A stretch of 64,000 bases of DNA from Edaphochlamys debaryana (lineage: Eukaryota; Chlorophyta; Chlorophyceae; Chlamydomonadales): contig JAEHOE010000159.1 of NCBI GenBank assembly GCA_016858145.1, positions 62,001 through 126,000 of the forward strand. Reading direction: 5' to 3'. The first letter of the stretch is position 1; the number at the start of each line of letters is the position of its first letter. Shown one piece after another: positions 33,276 to 44,840 of this stretch. The notes below the pieces were generated by a model. It was not told the origin of the DNA. It made no database searches and worked only from the letters and a program-made list of their open reading frames with translations. A program made the position numbers and the translations under genes.

Positions 33276-34015
33276 CAGACGACAGAGTCCAGTGAGCCCA
33301 GCAGATCAGGTGTTGCAAGCCGTGCATGCACCCCGGGGCTTTGGCGGCACCGCTCAATGTGCCAGGTGTCCTGGAGGCACCCGGGGCGACAGTGTCCAGT
33401 GAGCCCAGCAGGTCCGCCAGTGTAGCGCAGAAGAGCGCGCGCAGATGACTATGGCTCCTCATGCTCCGTCTCCACGATCACGCAGCCTGCCGGGATCTAC
33501 GGGACCTGTCTCGTTGTCATCTTGGTCTGTCACTGTCTGACGAGGAATCTTTCCAAGCTGTACGGCAGGAATCCGTCCGTCTTTCGATGCCGCAGCACAG
33601 ACAGGCGGGGTCCACTCTGGGTTCGGGGCGTGTCCCCCGCCTCCCGAGCCCCACAACACCACTTGCGAATTCTCCTTCGACGATACCCTCGCGGACGAAC
33701 CTGAGCATAGAATCCTTGCCTCTGCCGACAGCTTTCACCCCACCGCTGCTGTCCATGCCGCCGACAATCAACCGCCTAAGAGAGGGTGAGAGAGAAAAGT
33801 GACACGCAAGACCTTGCTGGTAACATGCGTGCACGCTCCCACTCCCCACATCCTTACTCAGTTCCATGGCCGCCTGGTGACTGGGGGCCCGGAACCGTGC
33901 GCGCCCTCGTCACTCGCAATGCATTGCATTTTGCTCTTGGGGGGTGTTCACATGTGACGCCGCTCGTCAGGGTTCGGGTCAAACCCCGCGCGAACCCTGG
34001 TGCGCACGTGAACGC

Positions 34016-34103
34016 TCACACACGCACACACGCACACACGCACACACGCACACACGCACACACGCACACACGCACACACGCACACACGCACACACGCACA
34101 CAC
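34016..34103. repeat. ACACACGC microsatellite
   Basis: About eleven units of the 8-mer ACACACGC, located near the left side of segmental copy A. The corresponding place in copy B (about 46820) lacks it, so it expanded or was lost after the duplication. Confidence 0.93.
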
Positions 34104-34506
34104 CACCAGGCAGCCCGGCTCCACTTCTGGGTGATGTACAGGACACAACAAGTGAAGTGCGTGGATGACTGACTAGCATGTTCTCTTCATCCTCCTCCCC
34201 TGTGTCATGTGTGGGGCCCCATCTTTTGGCCAGTCGGTCCCCAGCTCAGCAACTCAGCTTCACCCCATCCGTGATCCACCAATCATGGCAATCAAGCAAG
34301 CCATACTCAGTGCTACATACCCACAGCCCCTAACGCATGAGAATCCCAGTCCCCCTATGGTACTCCGCGGCTCCGTGCCGCCCCACATCGCGAGTCCAAC
34401 AGCCGCACGGCAAAGGACGCCTCCTTGGGGAACAGCCCCCGCTCTGACTAATGCATCCCACAATCACCACACACTCGGGCAGTCACCCCGCGCGCCCTCT
34501 GCCCTC

Positions 34507-35868
34507 CTACTCCCCGCCTCTTGCTCGCCTCACGGCCGCCGCCATCGCGCCGCACTCCGGGCGGTGCGCCGGCCAGTGCGCCCGCTGGCACCCCGCCCCG
34601 CAGTACCGCACCGCCTTGCAGCCGCCGCAGCGCTTGAGCGGGAGCTCCGCCTCGCTGCGGCCCCCGAACGAACCGCACCCCGGGCAGCCGCACACCAGCA
34701 GCTGAGTCAGCGCCCTGCCGGACGGCGGCGCCGCCAGGAGCGGCGGTAGCGGAGCGGCCAGCACGGCGGCAGCTGCCGCCGTCGCCTCGTCGGCTGCCTG
34801 TGGGCTGACGTCCTCCCATGGCGCCGAAGCGTTAGCAGGCGGCGGCTCGGGCTGCGTTCCTTGCTGTGTGGCTGTATACTGCTCCAGCAGGGCAACGGCG
34901 GCTTGTTGGAAGCTGCGGCCAGGACCGGGGTCCCCAGCGCTTCCGCCACCGTCGCCCCGCGCTGCTCGGAGCAGTGCCAGCCCCAACGCTCCTGCGCCCC
35001 CCGCCTCCGCGGCCGCCTGTGATCGCAAGGCAGCCGGCCACGCCTGCACCAGGCAGCCCCACTCCCCCGGTGCTGGGGCCCCCGCCTCCCCCGCCTCAGC
35101 AGCCGTTGCTTTCCTCGCACCGCCACCCTCTTCTGCTGCCGCAGGGGGCCGCAGCCAGCACGCCACGCGTGAGGCGAGGTCCGGGGAGTGCGCCGCCATC
35201 CTTGCTAGGGCCAGTGCCGTCATGTGGGTCAGGACGACGTGAGGGGGCCGTCCCTTGGGCGCAGGTCGTGCGGCCCCTTGCCCCGCTGCCGCCCCTTGCC
35301 CCGCTGCGGCCCCGCCTGCCGAAGCGCCGCCAGAGGCTTCAGAGGCGGTGACGATTGCAGCGATGGCGGCTGGTGGGGAGCTGCCCCCCTCTGCTGTTGC
35401 GGAGGCGGCTGGAGGGCTGACACCTCCCACAGTGGTGGGGGCGGCGGGGCTGCTTCGTTCCGTTGCGGGGGCGGCGGGGCTGCCCCCTTTCGCGGCGGAG
35501 GCGGCAGGGCTGTCTCCTTTCACTGCGCCCGTTGCAGGGCCCCTCCAGGCGCACAGCAGCTTGCAGGCGGCCGCCGCCAGCCGGTGCGGCTGCAGGCCCA
35601 GGATCCGCGCCTCTAGCGGCGGGCCCTGGGCCTCAAGTGGCGGGCTTTGGGCCTCAAGTGGCGGGCCCTTGGCCTTCGGTGGCGGGCCCTGGGCCTTCGG
35701 TGGCGGGCCCTGGGCCCCCAATGGCGGGTCCTGGGCCTGGGCCTTGCGGCACAGGACCACGATGTACGCGAGGCAGCTGGCGACCAGGCGGGACTCGGAG
35801 GGCACCGGACGCGCCGCCGCCGCGCCTGAGGCCGCCGCCGCCGGAGCCGCCGTGGTCGCTGCTGTTGG

Positions 35869-35899
<31 letters not shown>

Positions 35900-37081
35900 G
35901 CGGCCGCTGGCGCCGCCAGGCGGCTTCCGGCTTGCAGCAAGAACGCCTCCAGCTCAGAAGTCAGGCATCCCCATTCGGCTGAGGCGGGGGTGGGTGTCGC
36001 GGCTGCAGGGGCAGAGGCACCCGACACCGCGGCTCTGCTGACGACGGCTCCTGCGCCGCCGGCGGTGGTAGGAGGGACGGCGGCGCCATCGACGGCGGAC
36101 GCGGACGTCACAGGGACGGTGGCGTCAGGTCCTGGGCCGGGAACGGCGGGCCCTGCGGCTTCGCTGCTTGGGGCGGTGCCCTCGCTGGGCGGGCCCTCGG
36201 CTGCCCCCTCACTTGGGGCGCCGGCACCCGAGCTGGCGGCGGCGGCGGTGCTGCCGCCGCCACCTGAGTACAGGGGCGGGCTCCGCCGCAGCCTCTGGTG
36301 CTTGAGAAGGACGACGCACACATGCATCGCCGCCAGGCTGTGCCGAAGCGCCTCCGCCCCCGGTGTGCGGTCCTGCGGTTGCTCGGCAGGCATCGCAGCT
36401 CCTTCCGCAACGCTTGGCGGTGCCGCCGCAGCCCCCGCCTGTACCACTCCTGGCTCCGCCGCCTCCGCCTCCGCCGCCTCCACCTCCGCCGCCTCCACCT
36501 CCGCGGCCTCCGCCTCCGCCGCCTCCAGCTGATGTGCCAGGCCCAGGGCCCGCTTGGCGACCGTCAACGCCAGCGGGCCCGCATCGCCCAGGCCCAGGCC
36601 CAGGCCCAAGCCGGGCCCGTCCGGGCCCGCATCGGGCCCCTCCGCGGGCCCAAGTAGCTCCAGGCCCAGGGTCTCCACCACCGCCACGACCCTCGCGGGC
36701 ACGGGCCCCAGCGCGAGCGCCGCCTGGCGGTCTCCCTCCGAGGCCCCCGGGGCCGCGGCCCGGTCCGCCGCTGCGTAGGCGAGGCGCAGGGCGTGGTCCA
36801 GGGAGGCGCCCAGACCCGCCCGGCGCAGTCCCGTCAGCACCGCGTGCCGCCCCGCCTCGAAAGAGCTCGCTGAGGGGCCTGCGGACAGGAAAGGAGGTCG
36901 GGAGTCACACGGATGAACTTATCTTGAGGTAGCGGCATTGCAAAGCACGGGCATGGCAGCATAGTGCTGAGGCTCCTGCAAACCCCCTGCCGACCAGAGC
37001 GAGAGCGAGCTTGCGACGCCACTCACCCCCGCGCTGCCACGCCGCCTTGAGGCTTCGAGCTACTGCCTCCATCCTCGCCAT
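34507..37081 (-). CDS. MYND-type zinc-finger protein (copy A, intact)
   Basis: Two exons (minus): 37081-37027 and 36878-34507, giving 808 aa. Most of the protein is Ala/Pro/Gly-rich low complexity with scattered helical segments such as LTHMTALALARMAAHSPDLA. The C-terminal 60 residues form a complete MYND finger: C-x2-C (CPGC), then RCGGC, then YCGAGC and HRPEC, matching C-x2-C-x4-Y-C-x3-C-x7-H-x3-C. MYND fingers bind two zinc ions and usually recognise proline-rich partners. MYND proteins are strongly expanded in Chlamydomonas-type algae, mostly without known function. It lies 200 bp downstream of the unrecognised gene at 37284-39527 on the same strand. Of the related copies in the window, only this one is free of visible lesions. 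Confidence 0.8.
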
Positions 37082-37283
37082 CCCCCCAGCCACCGCCTGG
37101 GCCGGATCTTTCCTTTTGGAGTTTGTGCCGACCTGGGGGCGAGGGGGCGGCCGAATCCAGGCACAATCTTGAAGTAAGTCAGCGGCCGGGCTGAGCGGGC
37201 TCGGTGCGGGCCTGAGCTGTCTAGGCCTTCAGTGGCAAGCGATCCGAAACGAAACCCAAACAACACGGTGCGCTTCCCCGCCC

Positions 37284-39527
37284 CTAAAAGAGCCCCTCCT
37301 CGAACCCATCAACCATGAGACTCTGTGCAGGAAGTCCACCATGTCCTGGAGCCCGGTGGTGAAAGACAACCTTGGGCCCTGCCCCTTCTAGGAGGCCACC
37401 AAGCCAACCCACCTCAGCGGCCATAACCTGGAGCTCGCCGCCGCCGCCGCCCCAACAACAACAACAACAACAGTCACACGGCCGAACCGGGGAGCCAACC
37501 CACCTCTGCGCCCTCAACCTCGCCGCCGCCGCCGCCGCCGCCTCGCTCCGCGGCCCCTGCGCTCGCCAGCGCCTGCACGGCCGTCGCCAGGGCCCAGGCA
37601 GCGGCCTCGGCCCAGTGCGGCGCGGCCTGGGGAGAGGTGAGGCCCTCGTCCAGCATCGAGAACAGGAATGCCTCCTGCGGAGGGGCGTGTGAGGCGGACG
37701 CAGAGGGATCAGGCCACCGATGCCCCTAGATGCCCGTACAAAGAGAGCTTCAAAGGATTGAAGCTCGGCTGTTGGCAACTGTCAAGGGACACATGCAACA
37801 CGGGGGTCATTGCTATCGTGCCTTTTGGCAGCTACTGCTACTACCGCTTATAGACTCGACGGATTGGGTCTGGGCCGCACACACGCACAGTGCGTTGCCA
37901 CACGAGCTGACAATAGCCTCAGCACACTGTGAAACGGGGCTTGCCCACGCCCCTTTGCCGGCCCGCACCGCGCCGCACCTGGTTGATAGCGTGCAGCCTC
38001 GTCACAGGGCCGTACGCGCCCCACAGCCCCTGGCCGCGGCTCAGCCGGCACTGCGCCTCCGCGGTCCGCGCCACCGCCCTCGCCAGCTGCAGCTCGGGAG
38101 GCACCCCGGGCTCGGGCGGCACGGCGCCGGCCCCGGTCAGAATGACTTGCTCCGTGCAGACCATCTGCCACAGCCCCATCACGCCCGATAGAATCCGGCC
38201 ATGCGCCCGAGACATGGTCTGCGAAAACGCGCTGCCCTGGACCAATTCACAAAGGGCGCTCCTGGCGGATTCCAACCCCGCCTCGCTGCCCGGCCCCAGT
38301 CCCGCGTGCTCCCACACGCCCTCCAGCATCGCCAGCCGAAGGGCCGCCACCTCGGGGTAACCCATGGCCTCGCCCAGGGCTTCAGCCGCTTTGCGAGCAG
38401 CCTCGCATTGAATGCCGCCATACCGCAGCTGGATCGCACGCGGCAAGTAGCTTGCGATCACAGAAGCGAAGTTCCAGGCGGGTGAATACTTGGTGAGCGA
38501 CGAATCGACATCTGCCGGTACGGCAATAGCCCCACGCTCGATCTGGCCTGCCACCGCAAGACACTGAGGTCCCGGGCAGGTCAGGATGGCCCGGGCCGCC
38601 CCCGCCGGAAGCTGTGAGTCATGGAGCGCCTCGATCAGCTGTACGACAACCTCTGGCGGTTGGCCGTTGCTGCCAGTCAGCAGTTGGCCGCTGCCTCCGG
38701 CCCTCAGGCTCGTCAGTTGGAAAGTTATCTCGTTGACGTCGCCCAACTGCTTGTCAATCAGGTCCATGCCGGTGCGGAGGCACTGGGCGGCCGTCAGCGC
38801 GAGCTGAGCGCAACCCCGCGCACAGCCGGGGGCTGTGGGGCGTGGGCTCCTGGCCTCCGCCACTAGAGCGTGCGTGCTGGGCCGTGCTGTGTGCTGCGCT
38901 AGATCCGACATGACCCGTGCGGCCTGAGACAGAGCCGTCAGCAGGGGCGCATCAAGTAGGCCGGCGGCGTGTGGGGCCGTGTGGGGCCAGTCCGCGAGCA
39001 GGCGAGGCATGGCCAGGGGCGCGAGGCACAGGCTGAGCGCCGTGGCGGCTGCGTCGGCAGCGACGCAGGCGGCATCTGCGGCGTTGCAGACGGCCCAAGC
39101 GGTGGAGGCGGTGGAGGCGGTGGCAGCGCGTGTGGGGAGGGCGCGGAGGGTGCGCAGGAGCCAGGCGGGCACACCGGCCTGCTGGGCGGCAGCGAGCCAT
39201 TGGTAGGGGGCCTGGCTGGCGTCGTCCTTGGGGGCATCAAACCAGGCCACCGTGACACCCACGGGGAGTGCGAGGTCGAGCAGAGTGCGCTTCGCATCTT
39301 CAAGGGCTCGCGTCCTACAGGACGTAGGTATTGGGGCAATTAGGGCGGGAACGTGAAGGATGCTTGTAGAAGCCGCCTGACCCGCAAACACCGTCGACTG
39401 ACCTCAGCTTGACATCGCGCTGCGATGGCTGCCACAAGATGCGTTCCACGAAGACATTGGCGCAGCGTTCGGCGCACAGCATGTACCCCAGCCACGCCTT
39501 CTCCAGCTCATGCTGTGGCGCGACCAT
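37284..39527 (-). CDS. Unrecognised helical protein (copy A)
   Basis: Exons (minus): 39527-39403, 39314-37979, 37674-37504 and a tentative last exon 37370-37284, giving 572 aa in one frame. I recognise no family. The protein starts MVAPQHELEKAWLGYMLCAE and is mainly alpha-helical, with Ala-rich stretches (VCNAADAACVAADAAATALS) and a conserved core SYLPRAIQLRYGGIQCEAA. No signal peptide, membrane segment or zinc motif is evident. It is directly upstream of the MYND gene, and the pair was duplicated together (copy B), which suggests linkage in function or merely in duplication. The last acceptor (CCCAAG) is weak, so the C-terminus is uncertain. The near-identical copy B supports exons 1-3. Confidence 0.65.
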
Positions 39528-40129
39528 TCCATCTACCTAAGCTCGAAGCTCAAATGGTGCGCATATGGGCTGTCTTCACGAGAGGAAAATAAATTGCAGT
39601 TTGGATTGTCTCGCGGCTTCACTTTGGCGCCTAGTAGGTGTTGAAGAGGACATCTACTTCTGCTGATAGAGTTCTGGCATGGACGTGGCGGCGCCAGGTA
39701 CGCTTTATCAACCGTGTGGCCCCAACACCATCCTCCGGTCCGGTCCGGTCGCCACCACAGCAGTCAGTCGATGACCGTCGTACAGCACGCCAAGTCGACT
39801 AGGGGCAAGAAACAGGCTACAGACATGGTTTGACTGCCGACACCCCCAACGGCAAGCCACGGCAAGACAGGACTGGGTGCAACCCGCACTTGACGGCAGC
39901 GTGCTCACCAGGGCTGCTTACCTATGCTCCCGCACGACGTCTATGCTCCCCCACGACGTCTTGATCTAACTTCAGGTTACAGAATACACAATGCCCGCTT
40001 CGGTCCCAATCATGGCGAGATTGCCAGCCGCCCACCTCGCCATCCGCATTCCTGCCGACGCTTCCCTGGCCCCAAGCGCAATACCAACATTACGCCTGCC
40101 CGGGGGAGGCGGGGGCCCCTGAACCGGGG
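39528..40129. other. Upstream flank of copy A, no gene
   Basis: Putative promoter side of the unrecognised gene. Most of it matches 52184-52705 of copy B, including CGCCTAGTAGGTGTTGAAG and a GGTTACAGAATACACAATGC stretch. In copy B the matching GGTTACAGGATACAC contains the TGTAA signal of the PPR gene, so this part may be PPR-gene 3' sequence captured by the duplication. Confidence 0.5.
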
Positions 40130-41080
40130 GTGAGGGTGGCGCAGGCGTGGCCGGCTGCTGTGACAGGGGCGGGGTTACTGGGGACCTCGGTCCGGGTCGC
40201 CGCGTCCAACAAGCCGCCATTGCCCTGCTGGAGCAGTATCTACAGCCACACCGCTAGGGACGCAGCCCGAGCCGCCGCCGCCGTAGAACGTTTCGGCGCC
40301 ATGGGAGGACGGCGGTCCACAGGCAGCCGAGGAAGCGGCGGCGGCAGCTGCCGCCGTGCTGGCCGCTCCGCTGCCGCCGCTCCTGGCGACGCCGCCGGCC
40401 GGCGTGTGCCAGTGGTTTGTTCGGGGGCCGCAGCGAGGCCGAGCTCCCGCTCAAGCGCTGCGGCGGCTGCAACGCGGTGGCGCAGGGTCTGGGCTGCCTT
40501 TGTTGGCTTCTACGCTGCCGGCGGCTCCGCTGCTTGGGGCGGTCCCCTAGCTGGGGCCCTCCGCTCGCCCTTCGCTTGGGGCGGCAGTCCCGGGCTAGCC
40601 GCCTCGATGACGGCAGCACCGCTCGAGCTGGCGGACGCGGCGCTGGGGCCGTCCGAGCTGGCGGGGGTATCGCTGCCGTCTGGAGGAAGGGGCAGGCTCC
40701 GCAGCCTCTGGTGCTTAAGCGACGCGAAGCAGGCAAACATCGCCGCCAGGCTGTGCCGCAGCGCCTCCGCCCGCGATGTGCCGACGTCCGTCGCCACTCG
40801 GCACTGTCGCCAGGCATCGCAGCTCCGTCCGCAACGGTGGGCGTTGACGCCGCGGCCCCCGCCTGTACCACTCCTGCCTCCGCCGCCTCCGTCTCCGCCG
40901 CCTCCAGCTGAAGTGCAAGGCCCAGAGCCCGCTTGGCCTCGCTTGGCGGCCGTCACCGCCAGCGTGCCCGCATCGCCAAGGCCCGGGCCCAGGCCGGGCC
41001 CGCCCGGGCCCGCATCGGGTCTCCCCGAGGGCGCGAGCAGCTCCAGGCCCAGAGCTTTTACCACCGCAACGACTGCCTAC
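40130..41080. pseudogene. Scrambled MYND-gene fragments
   Basis: Two decayed pieces of the MYND gene lie back to back in opposite orientation. About 40130-40490 (+) matches the region from the QAWPAA segment to the beginning of the finger; it has stops and frame changes, and the finger cysteines are lost. About 40530-41080 (-) matches the N-terminal half, including EALRHSLAAM and the Gly/Pro-rich GPGGPGLGPGLGDAG region. Intervening sequence is deleted. The arrangement indicates duplication followed by inversion and decay. Confidence 0.75.
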
Positions 41081-41286
41081 CCACTGGAGCACTCCGCGGC
41101 GGCCAGGTCTGGCCAGGTAGCCGACACTCATCTTCTTCGGAAGACAGGTCCTCCGATGGCAAAATTGCTACTGTCTACACTATCCCGTCTCACGCTCGCA
41201 CACTGCCACCAGCCTTGCTCTTCGGTCCGTCCAGAGAACACCGCACAACCGCAAGACGGCGTCCTCATCGTTTTGGCTCCGACACA

Positions 41287-41718
41287 TCACAAGCGTGTAG
41301 CATCCACACCTTTCGCTGGGGCCTGGCCTAGTCGACTGCGACGGGTCTCGGCGTACTCGCGAGCGTGCTGCTGACGTGTGGAGACCACGATGCCGACCAT
41401 TCGCGAGGCGCTGGGCGGGGTCTGGTCGCGGACTCGGTGGAACCCATCATCGCTGTGCTTGAGCGAGAAGGCTTTGATATGGGCGCTGAGGTCGCCGTGA
41501 GCCGTGCGTTCCTCCATTTGCAGCCAATTGCGGAATTCACGGAGCTGAACCTCCGGCAGCGCAAGGTTCTCGAGGTGGTCATCACAGCAGGTGCCTGCGT
41601 CTGCTGTACTTGCGCCTGGCGCCGGTGATGGCGGGTCCGTTCGCACACCCACTGTTGCGGCACATGCCTGCTCGCGGTTTTGGCCCGCAACGTTCGCAGT
41701 CGCGCCGTCCGGCCACAT
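41287..41718 (-). CDS. Hypothetical 143-aa frame, low support
   Basis: A single open frame with a true ATG at 41718, divergent from and 135 bp upstream of the protease start. The middle part (ENLALPEVQLREFRNWLQME and SAHIKAFSLKHSDDGFHRVR) is less biased than chance GC-rich frames. No motif is recognised, however, and the opposite strand also has an open, protein-like frame at 41365-41628. It may be chance or a decayed fragment. Confidence 0.25.
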   Translation of the reverse strand: MWPDGATANVAGQNREQACAATVGVRTDPPSPAPGASTADAGTCCDDHLENLALPEVQLREFRNWLQMEERTAHGDLSAHIKAFSLKHSDDGFHRVRDQTPPSASRMVGIVVSTRQQHAREYAETRRSRLGQAPAKGVDATRL

Positions 41719-41852
41719 CGCTGCGCCCTTAGCGTCCCTCCCTCCCTCCCTCTGCAGAGTAGCAGGCTGGCCACGAGCCGACTGGCCAGGGGAGCGCGGC
41801 GGAAGGCCGGAACGGGGCGATTTTGGCGACCCTCAACGCCATCCTCGCCACG

Positions 41853-43634
41853 ATGATGAAGGACCGGAAATCGCTTACGGAGCTACTGCTCGAACAGCGC
41901 GCAGTCCGGGGGCCAGGGAGCGCGGCCGCAGGCGGTGAGGACACGGGGGCTGCGTGGCGTGGGGTCACGGCGCCGGCTTGCCTACCTGGCGCGGCAGGGG
42001 ACAGGAAGGCTCAACGCTGCGTCGTGGGGGCGCGGGAGGGTGGTGGTGGTGCAGGGTGGTGTTCTGGTGCGGGGAAGCGGCGGCAGCATAGTAGGGGCCC
42101 CTGGGCGTGGGGATGGGAGGCGGTGCATAGGGTGTTGAGGGGGCGGCTCAGCGGCGCGCAGGTCGGCATCCCGTGGGCGAGCGACTAGGCAAGATGTCAG
42201 GCGTCGCAGCCCGGCGGCGCCAGGCCAACGCGCCCTGACGTGCTGCCACTCTTACCTCCCGTCTGCAGGCCTGGAGCGGCCAGCTGAGGTGCACCACAAC
42301 GTGTCACGTCTGACGTGCGGTGGCGAGACGGTCGGCACCGTGTGCATGATAGCCTTCCGCGGCCGGGTGCTCCTGCTGACCGCGCGGCACTGCCTGGACC
42401 CACAGCCGGGCCAAACGATCGACAACGCAGAGCTGGCGTTGAAGGCGTTTGCCGGCATCGTCGAAGGGTGGGCGATGAACGGCTTCCCGCTCAGGTGAGT
42501 CGTGAGTTGGGCTGGGGGCGGGCCGTGGTGCCAAAGGTCTGACACGCTGCTTGTGTGAATGTGGGCGCCGGGTTGGGTTTGCGAATGCTGGCGTTCCGAG
42601 AGTTGCCCGCCGCCCTGTCCACGGTGGTAACACGCAGGCACGTCGCCAGCTTCCCCGGCTATGACGTCTCGGTGCTGGAGTTCGAGCACGCCGAGGCTGT
42701 GGGCTTCCTGAAGGAGAGGAATGTGCTCCCGCTCACGTGAGGTGGCGGCCGCTGCGGGGGGGCCAGGAAGCGGGGGAAGCGGGGAGCGCTGCAGGCGGCC
42801 AAGCGGGCGCGCCTGGGTCACTACCATTCTGCGCCCCCATCCTGCCCCCCGCAGCCTGGAGAGCGGGCACGGGGTGGGCCTGGGGTGGCCCGTGTCCGTG
42901 GCGTGCCTCCCCCAGGCGGCGGAACAAGAGTCCCCAGGCGTGGCCCAGTCCCTGGCTCCGGTGGTGTCGCACGGCACCATCAGCTGGCTCGACATGCAAC
43001 TGCGCCTGGCGGGCGCTGACTACGGCGGTAAGCCTGCGGACTCGCGCCAGAACGTGGTCTGCAGCTGGGCGGGAGCGCCCGGGCAGCGTGTGGACCCAGC
43101 GGGTGTCCATGCAACTCGTGTGGGTCCGTGCCGCGGGCTTCGCCCACCTTGTGAAGACGCTCGTTGCCCCGCCCCCGTGCCATCCTTGCAGCGGCCCCAC
43201 CCAGCAGCAGCGGCGGTGCGGTGGTGCTCAAGGACTTTCCAAAAACCCCCCACGGGCTCCATCTCGGTACTGGGTGGCACGAGGAGGGGCGGCGGCCCGG
43301 CGGCGACGTGCAGCCGCTGCAGGGCCAGCGGGCGGGGTTGGAGCCGGGCGGGTCCGGCGGCGGCGGCGGCGGCGGCGACAGCGCTGCCGGGCTCGGGGCC
43401 ATGCCCGTGGACACAGTGGAGACCCGGCAATGGACCGGCGAGCAGCAGGACGATATGGAGGGCGGTGGCGGCGCTGCGCAGGCGAAGAGGAAGCACTGCT
43501 TAGATGACGTGGAGCACAAAGGCTCCCTCGCGTACTTCGTGCCCGTGCACACGCTGGCCCACCTGATGGCTATCGCCCTCTCCATGCCGGAGACGGAGGG
43601 CAGCGGCGGGGCGGGCGAGAGCCGCGGGGCGTGA
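41853..43634 (+). CDS. Trypsin-like serine protease
   Basis: Five exons: 41853-41934, 42269-42494, 42638-42736, 42855-43027, 43192-43634, giving 340 aa in one frame. The chymotrypsin-fold triad is visible: His68 in LLLTARHC, Asp112 in GYDVSVLEF and Ser200 in PSSSGGAVVL. The spacing suits a compact trypsin-like domain. The Ser motif is SSSGG instead of GDSGG, so it resembles the intracellular or bacterial trypsin-2 type more than digestive trypsins. The C-terminal 120 residues are Gly-rich, then acidic, with no PDZ domain seen. Few paired cysteines and no signal peptide suggest a non-secreted enzyme. The start is uncertain: the frame is open upstream (LATLNAILAT), and an earlier exon may exist. 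It sits between the two segmental copies and was not itself duplicated. Confidence 0.75.
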
Positions 43635-44840
43635 GGGCGGCGTGGGGAGCTGGGGGGCTGCGGGGCTGGGTTGGGCAGGAGGGAGGGGATGCCTGGAGGG
43701 CAGGGGGCCGGGTGGGGAGCAATTGGGCAGGCGCGCACGTTTGAGGGCGCTGCAGCAGTGGTGGAATGTGTTGTTGCTTTCTGCAGCATGGGCTGCTGCT
43801 TGCCCCCATGCGTTAGCTCAGCGCTCTGGCGGCGGCTGCACCGCCGCTGCCTCGCCTGCCGCCGTGGCGGTGGTCCTCGGCACCGCCGCCACCACCGGCC
43901 TCCATGGTGGCTGACCAACGCGGAACGGTTCCACCGACGCCATCGCCAAGCCGGTGGCGCAGGCGCAGGCCCTTGCTGCCGCGGCGGGGGCGGCGCCGGC
44001 GCTGGACGCTATCCCGAGCTCGGTCTGGGTCCTGTGCTGCATCTCACGTGCGCCAGCTACGTGTTCAGCACGGCGCGGCCCATCTACATGGTGCGGCTGG
44101 GATTGGCGGTTGGGACGGTTGGCGGTTGGGGCGGTTGGCGTGCTTGACGCAGGGCACGGTGCAAGGCGGGGCTAGGCCGGGTGGGGTTGGTGGCGAGTGT
44201 GTGGAGCCGCGTGGGGCGGACGGAGGGCGTGGAGGGGCGGGTGGGACGTTGTGGAGATGTGGACGTGACGTGGCTCGTGGCGGCTAAGCTGGTCTCCGAC
44301 CAGCCCGGCTCACCTCCCCGCACTCCAGCTCACAACACCTGGCCCCACCTACCTCTCCCGCTTGCCTTTGCAAACGCCCAGGTGTCTGAGCTGGACATGA
44401 GCACGCGGTCCATGGGCACGTCCGAGGGCCTGCTGGAGGCCTTCTCCCACGTCTCGCGCATGTGCGGCGCTGAGGAGTGGCACGGAGTGTGCTGACCCTG
44501 ATTAGTGGTTGCTTAAGTAAACCCAAAGCAGCAAAAAGCGAGGGGCACGGAGTGTGTGGCGGCATGGCCCGGCGGGCGGCCTCGGGGCATGGGCGGCAGG
44601 GGGCCGGGCGGCGCGGCCGGGACGCGCTGGCTGCTCGGGCTTTGCGGCGGGCGCCATGTCCATGTCCAGGTTCGGCATGGCGTCGGCCGGCGTGGCCGTG
44701 GGGCTGCTTTTTGTGGGCAAGGCGGTGGACGGACTGGCTGGCCAACGGCGTCCAGGTGCGACCGGCGCCTCACGGCTAGCTGGACGGCGCGCGCTCTGCC
44801 CCGGCAGCCGCCGCACCCACCCCGGCCCAAGCCCCGGCCC
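43635..44840. other. Possible gene debris, no complete gene
   Basis: Several short plus-strand stretches look coding but cannot be joined. They are ASYVFSTARPIYMV near 44050, VSELDMSTRSMGTSEGLLEA at 44382-44495 (with CAG acceptor, ending at a stop) and SRFGMASAGVAVGLLFVGKA near 44670. They may be relics of one membrane-protein gene disrupted when the inverted MYND copy arrived at about 44840. Confidence is low. Confidence 0.3.

Larger units (their letters stand above)
33530..40100. repeat. Segmental duplication, copy A
   Basis: A block of about 6.5 kb containing the MYND gene, the unrecognised gene upstream of it and their flanks. It recurs in direct orientation as copy B (46480-52705). Left-edge similarity begins near the CTGTCTGACGAGGAATCTTT region, matching 46480-46545. 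Right-edge similarity ends near CATTACGCCTGCC at about 40100, matching 52697-52709. The offset is about 12.6-12.95 kb. Exact ends are approximate. Confidence 0.85.
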
